A DNA stretch of 64,000 nucleotides from the NCBI GenBank assembly GCA_016720145.1, contig JADJXV010000028.1, positions 124,001-188,000 on the forward strand, in the 5' to 3' direction. The notes beneath the pieces were generated by a model. It did not search any database and was not told the DNA's origin. It saw only the letters and a list, made by a program, of their open reading frames with translations. This stretch comes from Ignavibacteria bacterium (GTDB lineage Bacteria; Bacteroidota; Ignavibacteria; Kapaibacteriales; UBA961). Every line of letters begins with the position of its first letter. Within the stretch, counting starts at the first letter, position 1. A program made the position numbers and the translations under genes. Shown piece after piece: positions 9,105-16,973 of this stretch.

Positions 9105-12100
9105 ATGAAAAATTTGATACTGTTTCTTCTATTCTGCTTTACATTCTTTCCCGCTTCCGCCCAACATGAAAATGATAATTGGTACTTGGGAAGTAATGGT
9201 GCGCAAAATTCTGGGATTACTTTTCAATACGGTCCACCGATATCTGTACAGTATGCAGCGGTTATTAACTCTCGGGGTAGAGGTTCGGCATCAATTTCGG
9301 ATAAAACAACCGGGAATCTCTTGTTTTATACAGATGGTGAAGCTGTCATGAATCGCAATCAACAAATAATGAAAAATGGAAGAAAATTAAATGGAGGGTC
9401 GCAGTATTCAGTTCAAAATTCAATAATCGTTCCAGACCCGGGTAATAATCTTCAATATTATATTTTTACGATCGATGATCATTTTTCTAATTTAGGACTT
9501 TGTTATTCTGTCGTTAGTCTTCAAGACCCTGATGGAGAAGTCATTTCTAAAAATAATCTTTTATTGAAAGATGTTATAGGGAAAGTTGTAGGCACCCGAG
9601 ACTGTTCCGGTGATGGTTTTTGGGTGGTAACTCATAGTGTGAAATTGAATACATTTTATTCGTTTCATATCACAGCCACCGGTATAAATATGGTTCCTGT
9701 TGTTTCCACTTACACCCCAACAACTACTATTCCAACGTATTCCCCTTATATGGAGTATGCATGGTTGAAAATTTCACCTAATGGTGCAAAACTTGCAATT
9801 AATCCATATGCTAGTATAACTGGGTTTGATTATGGTCTTGATTTATTTGATTTTAATGCACTAACAGGTGAAGTAACTAATCGTAAAGTATTACATATTA
9901 AAGAATTCGGTACACCTGCTTTTTCGCCAGATAATTCTAATCTCTATAGTTTCTATAGGGAAACTATTAACAGCCGGATCTACTTGTTACAATACGACAT
10001 TAACTTCCCGGACGAACAATCTATTCGTAATTCGGTCAGAATTATAGATTCAAACAGTCTCGGCGGTGAGTTACAATTAGCTCCTGACGGAAAGATATAC
10101 AGTGATCACATTAACTTGAAGTACTTTGGTGCAATAGAGAAGCCCAATTTGAAGGGGAAAGCGTGCAGCTATCGAGAAAGTGTTTTAGTTATGCCAGAAG
10201 CACGTTTTTGGGATTTACCCAATCTTATGGATTACAATATGGGTCATAGTAGCGACACAGCCATCATCTGTCTGAATAACACAGCCCGTATCGGTCCACC
10301 GCCATTTTCCGGCTTCAGTTATTCATGGACACCGGCTATAGGATTAGATAACCCAACGATTGCCCAACCTCTTGCCTCACCTCCACAGACATCAAAATAC
10401 ACACTAACCGTAACCAATACAAACGGTTGCCAAAGTACTCAAACATATATCGTTGTCATAGCCGACAAGCCCAAGATTACGCCAGTCGCTCCGTTATGCC
10501 TAGGAAATTTCGTTCAGCTTTCTGCTTCGGGTGGTGATACTTATCAGTGGTTCCCTGCTGAGAGTGTGGATACAGCTACGAAATCCAATCCAATCACCAA
10601 ACCCAAAGTCAGTACCCTATACAAGGTTATTACTACTCGTGGTCAATGTACCGATTCAGCGTTTGTGTATGTAGAAGTAATTGCTCCAATAGCAAAAGCA
10701 GGCGCTGACAAAACCACTTGCATCGGCGGCAGCGTTCAGCTCGGAGACTCAGAAAAAATTGGCGAAAGCTATACATGGTTACCAACCGATGGATTAAATA
10801 ACTCTATACTATCCAACCCCATAGCAACACCAACCAAATCCACTCAATACATCCTCGAAGTATGGAAAAATGGGTGTACTGCTTTTGATACAGTCTTAGT
10901 GACAGTCATCGGCAAGACCAAAGCCGTGGTTTCGGGAGATACTGCAATCTGCGGTGCGGGAAGCAGTGTGATTTTAGTATCAAGCGGTGGAAGTGAATAT
11001 GAATGGTTCCCTACTACCGGCTTGGACAATCCAAGAATAGCCAACCCACGAGCATTCCCAATCGTAACCACAAGATACAAAGTGATTGTATCGAATGGTG
11101 ATTGTAAAGATTCGGCATTCGTTACTGTGAATGTAATACCATTCGGCGGTGCAAATGCAGGCACCGACAAAACAGTATGTCCGGGCGGCACAGCCGAGCT
11201 CGGTGAAAAGCCAACAAACGGTCAACAATACAACTGGCAGCCCACTAATAACTTAGACGACCCAACAAAAGCAAACCCTACGTTCACCGCCACAGGCACA
11301 GGCAAGACAGAATATATCCTCACCGTTACGAATAGTTTAGGGTGCACGTCGCTAGACACGGTCGTTGTTACCGTTGGAAATATCATCGCCAAAGTATCGA
11401 GTGATACATCAATTTGTTCAGGCTCAAGCGTACAACTTCTCGCCAGAGGCGGAGCAAACTACACATGGACACCATCAACCGGATTAAGCAACCCAAACAT
11501 AGAAAATCCAATAGCAAGTCCAAACACTACAACCACCTACAAAGTAATTGTATCCAGCGGCACATGCGAAGACTCCACATTCATCACCATCACGGTGAAT
11601 CCACAACCCACCGCCAATGCCGGACTAGACAAAACCCTGTGCCTGAACGCAAGCACAGTAATCGGTGAAGCAGCGCAAGCAGGATTTACTTACTCATGGC
11701 AGCCGACTACTGGTTTAGATGATGCAACAAAGTCAAATCCAATAGCATCACCAACAACCACAACTCAATATATTCTCACCGTCACCGGTAATGGCGGTTG
11801 CACATCGAGCGATTTCGTAATTGTGACCATCGGCACAATCAAAGCAATTGTCTCGAATGACACAAGTATCTGCGAAGGAGCAAGCGCGAAGTTATTCTCT
11901 AGTGGTGCCGCGAAGTATGAGTGGTCACCGAGCACAGGATTGGATAATCCATCGATTGCTAATCCCATAGCAAACCCAACTAGTACAATGAAATACAAGG
12001 TACTTGTTTCCAGTGGCACATGTATAGATTCCGGGTTCGTGACTGTAACCATACTTCCACTACCAAACACCAATGCAGGCAGTGACACAACAATCTGCCT

Positions 12101-12923
12101 TGGCGCAAGCACAGAAATAGGTACACCTGCCGAAGCAGGAAATTCATATTCTTGGAATCCTATAACAGGTCTTTCAAGTCCAACTGCAAGTCAGACAACA
12201 GCAAGCCCAGCAACGACGACAACCTATACGCTACAAGTTACCAATCCCGCAGGATGTGTGAAGTCCGACGAAGTAACCGTTACGGTGAATCCACGGAATG
12301 CACGTTCATTTACCTTGCAACCCGATACGGTAAGTATCTTACCGGGCAAGCAATTCTCGACAAGTTTGGAAATACCAAGTGGTGTTGCAGATTGGAGTCT
12401 GAAATTGAAGTACGACCCATTACTTATTACCTACAATTCCATCACCGGCACACAAGCAAGTTCCGATGATTTAAAAGGAGAATTGCTTATTAGTGGCAAT
12501 GGCGGAAGTCGTTCCATTCCCATAACGTTTGATGCATTCTTGCCGCATACATCGGATACAATTTATCCGGTTAAGTTATCCGTTGATACATCAAAAGCTG
12601 CTGAGTGTGAGACATGGAGCGCGGTCGGCAATATCCTCATGCTCGCCGATTATTGCGGGAAAAATATCCGAGTCGTGAGTAGTACAGGCAAGAAGTATTT
12701 CCTGACCGTCAAAGACAAAAGCATCGACTTTGGTGTTGGACTCTCGGGTAATGTACGCTTGGAAGTGTTTGATTATGTAGGGAATTCTGTACTTGTCGTG
12801 TCCGATGGTATTCTCGAAGCAGGAGAATATTCTGCTGGGCTTGACTTGCCGGTGGGTGTGTATTATTGTCGGATGAGAGCTGGGATGTTTGAGAGTGTGG
12901 GGAAGGTGCTTGTAAGATTTTAA
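9105..12923 (+). CDS. Giant T9SS-exported surface protein with nine PKD/Ig-like repeats (copy 2)
   Basis: 1272 residues; paralogue of the gene at 5122 in the same order: signal peptide (MKNLILFLLFCFTFFPASA), propeller-like domain starting HENDNWYLG, nine ~75-residue PKD/Ig-like repeats, cohesin-like region, sorting tail ending VGKVLVRF. From the sixth repeat on, the two proteins are nearly identical; the N-terminal propeller and early repeats are clearly diverged. The fifth repeat has a short TGTGK insertion. Each repeat ends in a Gly-Cys or similar pair, so disulfides between modules are possible. The preceding ~100-base leader is shared with copy 1. The TAA stop lies inside an inverted-repeat element. 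Likely a surface adhesin; ligand unknown. Confidence 0.85.
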   Translation: MKNLILFLLFCFTFFPASAQHENDNWYLGSNGAQNSGITFQYGPPISVQYAAVINSRGRGSASISDKTTGNLLFYTDGEAVMNRNQQIMKNGRKLNGGSQYSVQNSIIVPDPGNNLQYYIFTIDDHFSNLGLCYSVVSLQDPDGEVISKNNLLLKDVIGKVVGTRDCSGDGFWVVTHSVKLNTFYSFHITATGINMVPVVSTYTPTTTIPTYSPYMEYAWLKISPNGAKLAINPYASITGFDYGLDLFDFNALTGEVTNRKVLHIKEFGTPAFSPDNSNLYSFYRETINSRIYLLQYDINFPDEQSIRNSVRIIDSNSLGGELQLAPDGKIYSDHINLKYFGAIEKPNLKGKACSYRESVLVMPEARFWDLPNLMDYNMGHSSDTAIICLNNTARIGPPPFSGFSYSWTPAIGLDNPTIAQPLASPPQTSKYTLTVTNTNGCQSTQTYIVVIADKPKITPVAPLCLGNFVQLSASGGDTYQWFPAESVDTATKSNPITKPKVSTLYKVITTRGQCTDSAFVYVEVIAPIAKAGADKTTCIGGSVQLGDSEKIGESYTWLPTDGLNNSILSNPIATPTKSTQYILEVWKNGCTAFDTVLVTVIGKTKAVVSGDTAICGAGSSVILVSSGGSEYEWFPTTGLDNPRIANPRAFPIVTTRYKVIVSNGDCKDSAFVTVNVIPFGGANAGTDKTVCPGGTAELGEKPTNGQQYNWQPTNNLDDPTKANPTFTATGTGKTEYILTVTNSLGCTSLDTVVVTVGNIIAKVSSDTSICSGSSVQLLARGGANYTWTPSTGLSNPNIENPIASPNTTTTYKVIVSSGTCEDSTFITITVNPQPTANAGLDKTLCLNASTVIGEAAQAGFTYSWQPTTGLDDATKSNPIASPTTTTQYILTVTGNGGCTSSDFVIVTIGTIKAIVSNDTSICEGASAKLFSSGAAKYEWSPSTGLDNPSIANPIANPTSTMKYKVLVSSGTCIDSGFVTVTILPLPNTNAGSDTTICLGASTEIGTPAEAGNSYSWNPITGLSSPTASQTTASPATTTTYTLQVTNPAGCVKSDEVTVTVNPRNARSFTLQPDTVSILPGKQFSTSLEIPSGVADWSLKLKYDPLLITYNSITGTQASSDDLKGELLISGNGGSRSIPITFDAFLPHTSDTIYPVKLSVDTSKAAECETWSAVGNILMLADYCGKNIRVVSSTGKKYFLTVKDKSIDFGVGLSGNVRLEVFDYVGNSVLVVSDGILEAGEYSAGLDLPVGVYYCRMRAGMFESVGKVLVRF

Positions 12924-13009
12924 CACTAAGTCACAAAGTAACCCACAAAGTTCACAATAAGATAGGTGTATCTATAGTGAACTTTGTGGCCACTTTGTGC
13001 CTTCGTGTT
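12922..13009. repeat. 88-bp inverted-repeat element, copy 3 of 3
   Basis: Terminal repeats aacactaagtcacaaag (12922-12938) and ctttgtgccttcgtgtt (12993-13009), imperfect. It begins on the stop codon of the second giant gene and shares its centre (gataggtgtatctatag) with copy 2. It closes the duplicated segment. Confidence 0.85.
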
Positions 13010-13073
13010 TAAAATAAAAGCTTGACGGAACACTGAGAGCATCACTATGAAGTGATACTCTCAGAAGAAAGTA

Positions 13074-14324
13074 TCACCCGCGTGACTTCATCAAATGCCA
13101 TACTTCTGCTAAAGTCAGGCGCTTGCCGTAGGAGAGAATTCCTACCGTAAATATCTTGGATGAGAGATAGATAACTATTGAGATTGATATTAGCATAACT
13201 ACTATTGAGAGGAGAATTTCCCACAATTCAGGCGTTTGGACGGATATGCGGAATGTCATAATCGATGGCGTGAGGAATGGAATATAGCTTAGCACCTTCG
13301 CAAGCGTACCGTTGGGATTCTCTAATAATGCCATGATGAACATAAACGGCATGACGGAGAGCATAATAATATATCCTGTGATGTTCTGCGCTTCCTGTTC
13401 AGTCGTTGCTGTCGAGCCGATACCAATCATCAACGACGCATAAAATAGATACCCGAGTATTGCATACAAAAGGATAATCGGCAGATTCGCAATCGCAAAA
13501 CCAGTATTGAAATACGTGGCTGCTCCTATGCCGAGAATCCCCCAGACTCCTCCCTGGACAAGTCCTAAACCGCCCAAACCCAGTAACTTACCGAACATCA
13601 ACTCCTTCGAAGAACACGACGAAAGGATCACTTCCATGATACGATTACTCTTCTCTTCGAGCAAGCTCCGCACAAGCGCTTGACCTGTCGTGGTAATCAA
13701 AATGATAATTAAAAAGAGGGAAGCATACGCACCCATGAACTGCTTGAGAAAGTCGGATTCTTCGTTTTTACCGTCCTTTGTGATTTTAATTAAGTCGGTA
13801 TCGACCGATTTACTTATTTCTCGATATTTTGTGATATCGACGTTGTTTTTCTTGAGTTGCGACTCGATGATGACATTTTCTATAGCGTTTCCAACCCGTT
13901 CAATTTCACGGACATTCGCAACATTCGGACTGAAATACGTGAGTTTGCGGTCTTTTTCGATACCTGCAGGAGCTACGAAAATTCCGGTGAATTCCTCATT
14001 CAAGACTCGTTTTTTATATACTTCTACTACTTTCTCGGACGATGCTTCAGTAGCTGTCGGCACAAGCTGATACATCGGCTGACCGGTCGAGAGCTTGTAT
14101 TTTGTGTTGAGTAATTCTTGAGCAGATTTGAGTAATTGTCCTGTCCCGTCATAGAATGCAAAATTCTTGGTTTCTTTCGATTCTTTCGTTGCAAGGAGAG
14201 TAGGCAATACGCTAAAAAGTCCGGTGAGAAGAGGCGTCAAAAACAGCGCCACCAAAAACGCTTTGGTTCGAATTTTTTCGGTAAATTCCCACCGTGCTAC
14301 CATGAGTAATTTATTGATTTTCAT
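13074..14324 (-). CDS. ABC-2 type transporter permease (NatB-like)
   Basis: 416 residues. One transmembrane helix near residues 20-42 (AFLVALFLTPLLTGLFSVLP), a large external domain (~45-195), then five hydrophobic segments from ~200 to ~405, typical of ABC-2 exporter permeases of the NatB/YhaP type. The motif LVRSLLEEKSNRIMEVILSS before the membrane block is diagnostic. Its start overlaps the stop of the ATPase gene by 4 bases (ATGA), so the two form one operon and one transporter. Substrate unknown; relatives export sodium or toxic compounds. Confidence 0.9.
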   Translation of the reverse strand: MKINKLLMVARWEFTEKIRTKAFLVALFLTPLLTGLFSVLPTLLATKESKETKNFAFYDGTGQLLKSAQELLNTKYKLSTGQPMYQLVPTATEASSEKVVEVYKKRVLNEEFTGIFVAPAGIEKDRKLTYFSPNVANVREIERVGNAIENVIIESQLKKNNVDITKYREISKSVDTDLIKITKDGKNEESDFLKQFMGAYASLFLIIILITTTGQALVRSLLEEKSNRIMEVILSSCSSKELMFGKLLGLGGLGLVQGGVWGILGIGAATYFNTGFAIANLPIILLYAILGYLFYASLMIGIGSTATTEQEAQNITGYIIMLSVMPFMFIMALLENPNGTLAKVLSYIPFLTPSIMTFRISVQTPELWEILLSIVVMLISISIVIYLSSKIFTVGILSYGKRLTLAEVWHLMKSRG

Positions 14325-15259
14325 TTGGATTCATTCGGAATTTGTGAGAGAAATTCGGTCGTTAAATTTTCGGCTCCCACGACGGATGTAAAGATTGAAA
14401 GGAGCGATGGAGTGGCTTTTTCGAGTGAACGTATTTGCACGTGAGGCAACATTTCAGTCAGTAAATCATTGGACGTAAATCCTTGATTGAGTTCGACTTC
14501 TGCCTTACCTTCGTTCACAAAAGCTTTTGATACTGAAGGCAAGTTGTGAATAAAGTCGCCATTGCCGTCAAATTCTATCATTAAGGTCTGCCGTGTAAAT
14601 TGCTGTTTGATTGATTCCAAACTGCCATTAAGAATTGCATGTCCTTTATTCATCAGCAAGATATCATCGCAGATTGTTTCGGCGGACTCCAATTGATGGG
14701 TACAGAAAATAATCGCCTTGCCCTGCTTCTGCAAATCGAGCACAACATCTTTAAATAGCAATTGGTTCAGCGGGTCGAGTCCTGAGAACGGTTCGTCTAA
14801 TATAAGCAAGTCCGGATTATGGAGCACAGCCGCAATAAACTGTACTTTTTGTTGATTACCTTTGGAGAGTTCCTCGACTTTCCGCTTGCCCATACCGCCC
14901 AAATTAAAGCGTTCGAGCCACGGATTGATGAGTTTGCGAGCTTGCGCAGGTGGGATTTCCTTGAGTGATGCGAAGTAAAGGAGGGTATGTTCAATAGTAC
15001 TTTTTTTGTAGAGTCCACGTTCTTCGGGCAGGTATCCGAGGGAGTTTTTACTGTCCTCAGTAATCGGCTCGCCGCCGAGAGTGATTGTGCCTGCGTCCGG
15101 CTCTATGATGTTCAAAATCATGCGGATAGTTGTTGTTTTGCCCGCACCGTTTGGTCCGAGAATACCACATATTCGGGAAGGCTCTACGGAGAATGATAGA
15201 TTCTCCACGGCTGTAATTCCGCCCCGAAATGTCTTTGATAGATTGTTGATTAATAGCAT
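14321..15259 (-). CDS. ABC transporter ATP-binding protein (NatA-like)
   Basis: 312 residues from the ATG at 15259, preferred over the upstream ATG at 15301 because AAGGAA lies just before it and the protein then starts MLLINNLSKTF as expected. Walker A GPNGAGKTT at residues 35-43, signature LSKGNQQ, Walker B LLILDEP followed by FSGLDPLN, and the switch histidine in CTHQLESAE are all present, so it should be catalytically competent. A ~90-residue C-terminal extension is typical of NatA-type ATPases. First gene of a two-gene exporter operon with the permease at 13074-14324. Confidence 0.93.
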   Translation of the reverse strand: MLLINNLSKTFRGGITAVENLSFSVEPSRICGILGPNGAGKTTTIRMILNIIEPDAGTITLGGEPITEDSKNSLGYLPEERGLYKKSTIEHTLLYFASLKEIPPAQARKLINPWLERFNLGGMGKRKVEELSKGNQQKVQFIAAVLHNPDLLILDEPFSGLDPLNQLLFKDVVLDLQKQGKAIIFCTHQLESAETICDDILLMNKGHAILNGSLESIKQQFTRQTLMIEFDGNGDFIHNLPSVSKAFVNEGKAEVELNQGFTSNDLLTEMLPHVQIRSLEKATPSLLSIFTSVVGAENLTTEFLSQIPNESK

Positions 15260-15652
15260 GTGTTTCCTTAAAAATTGAAAAATGTGAACGCCACTATGCA
15301 AATTATAGGTTTGTGTTTCAATTTAATTTCACCGGTTGAGCGCGCACCCAATTCCCACTCAATTTACGTATTTTTGCCCAAAAGTACTTCTGAACAGTGA
15401 AAAGATAATTTTGGGTTCGGTTCTGCATACTCCAAGCCGTCGCCTGCGAATAATGCTTTCGACTTAAGAAATCGGTATTTGCTTGATGCGTAGAGGCAAG
15501 CTCAGCATGACGAATGCTTAACTTGATGTTATTAATTGACTTCCGTCACACTGAGCTTGTCGAAGTGTCTATTACTTGCCAATTTCTTTCATACGCTGAC
15601 AGCATTGCATCTTCGGGAATAATTGGCCGCCAACCCAAATACAAAAAAAAAT
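15260..15652. other. Intergenic region with an inverted-repeat hairpin
   Basis: Divergent region between the ABC operon and rsmE. It holds an imperfect inverted repeat at ~15491-15567 whose arms read caagctcagcatgacg and cgtcacactgagcttg. A single arm of the same family recurs at ~35206-35230. A TATTTTTG sequence at 15369-15376 matches the Bacteroidota -7 element, but it lies ~280 bases from the next plus-strand start. No gene seen. Confidence 0.5.
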
Positions 15653-16336
15653 ATGGAATGTCTCTACCAACCCAACTTAACTCCAGAAACCATGTCGCTC
15701 ACTATCCGCGGTGAGGAGTTCCGCCATCTCTGGGCTCTCCGCCTCCGCGCCGGAGAACGTATCCTCCTGACCAGTGGCGTGGGTCTCTGCGCTATAGCGG
15801 TGCTGACGCATATCTCAAAGCTGGAAGCCACCTTACGTATTGAAGAAGTACACCCGAATTACGGTGAAGATACGCGTCGGGTGGGGCTCGCAATTGGGAT
15901 TTTGGAGAGTCGAGAACGTATGGAATTCGCGCTCGAAAAAGCGACCGAACTCGGTATCACGGATTTTTATCCGCTCGCCTGTGAATTCTCCCAAAAAAAG
16001 ACTATTTCTCTTGAGCGTTTGCAAGCGAAGGCGGTCGCTGCTGTCAAGCAATGTAAGCGTTCGCACGTGCCGGTAATTCATCCGCCTTTGAGAGTTGAAG
16101 AATTACTCGAAAATTCAAAAAAGTGGACTACTATTATTCTTGCAGACATGGAAGGCGTTGAATTGCGTGGTGATACACACGAAGCGAGCACACTTGTTTT
16201 TATTGGCACGGAGGGAGGATTTTCCCCAAAAGAACTCACTGCTTTGCGTGCTGACAGCCGTACAGTGCGGCTCTTTCTTGGTGAACGTCGCCTCCGCGCT
16301 GAGACTGCTGCGATTGCTGCATTATGTAGGGTATGA
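15653..16336 (+). CDS. rsmE: 16S rRNA (uracil-1498-N3)-methyltransferase RsmE
   Basis: 227 residues from the ATG at 15653; a TTG 30 bases upstream is possible but gives a non-family N-terminus. RsmE methylates U1498 of 16S rRNA with S-adenosylmethionine. Seen: a PUA-like N-terminal part (EEFRHLWALRLRAGERI), the central GILESRERMEFALEKATELG segment, and the SPOUT trefoil-knot motifs IGTEGGFSPKE (~184) and LGERRLRAETAAIAAL (~209), which bind cofactor. Length and motifs are complete. Confidence 0.94.
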   Translation: MECLYQPNLTPETMSLTIRGEEFRHLWALRLRAGERILLTSGVGLCAIAVLTHISKLEATLRIEEVHPNYGEDTRRVGLAIGILESRERMEFALEKATELGITDFYPLACEFSQKKTISLERLQAKAVAAVKQCKRSHVPVIHPPLRVEELLENSKKWTTIILADMEGVELRGDTHEASTLVFIGTEGGFSPKELTALRADSRTVRLFLGERRLRAETAAIAALCRV

Positions 16337-16440
16337 GGATAATTCTTTGAGTCACGGATGATAAATCACCTCAATTACAGAGAGAATAAATTCAGATGTA
16401 TTCACTGCTATAAATTACGATAAGATTCTAATTTTTATTT

Positions 16441-16488
16441 ATTAATTTGCTTCAAATAGTAATCTTACAATAATTCTATTGAGGTCTC
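16441..16488 (+). promoter_or_regulatory. Putative promoter of the small sorting-domain protein
   Basis: ATTAATTTGC at 16441-16450 resembles the GTAATTTGC element upstream of both giant genes and lies 39 bases from the ATG. It is a one-base-short variant of TAnnTTTG, so this is a weak call. Confidence 0.35.
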
Positions 16489-16971
16489 ATGAGAAAAAAT
16501 ATATTCGTTAATTCATGTTTAATTGTAATGAGTTCGATCGTCGTCCAAGCCCAATCTTCCCTTCTTCCTGCCGGTGGGGATGCTTCGGGAAGTGGAGGCA
16601 GCTCATCCTACTCAATTGGTCAAATTGACTATTTACCCCTTGATGGGTCCAATGGTGCATTCTATTCGGGAGTGCAACAACCCTTTGAATTCTTTACCGT
16701 TGGAATAGAAGAAGACAATGGTATTTGCCTTTCACTTTCCGTTTTTCCGAATCCTGCCCAGTCTGTTATTCATCTGCACATCGACCACCAAACGACTGAA
16801 CAGCTTGCGTATCAAGTATTTGATATGGCAGGGAAGGAGCTCTTCGGTCAGAAAATTGCAGGAGAAATAACGCCAATCAGCATGGAAACATTGACGGTAG
16901 GAGCATACATCATAAAAGTATCAACAGCTACGACAATTCTAAAAACATTCACAATCATAAAGAATAACTAA
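16489..16971 (+). CDS. Small secreted protein with T9SS type A sorting domain
   Basis: 160 residues: signal peptide (MRKNIFVNSCLIVMSSIVVQAQ), a ~55-residue Gly/Ser-rich mature part containing GGDASGSGGSSSYSIGQ, then a T9SS type A sorting domain from ~residue 84 (SLSVFPNPAQSVIHLHI ... VFDMAGKELF ... LTVGAYIIKV). The SYSIGQ...Y...GVQQP pattern is common in small Bacteroidota secreted proteins just upstream of S74-type fibre proteins. It is separated by 2 bases from the next gene, so the two are probably one operon. Confidence 0.82.
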   Translation: MRKNIFVNSCLIVMSSIVVQAQSSLLPAGGDASGSGGSSSYSIGQIDYLPLDGSNGAFYSGVQQPFEFFTVGIEEDNGICLSLSVFPNPAQSVIHLHIDHQTTEQLAYQVFDMAGKELFGQKIAGEITPISMETLTVGAYIIKVSTATTILKTFTIIKNN

Positions 16972-16973
16972 TT

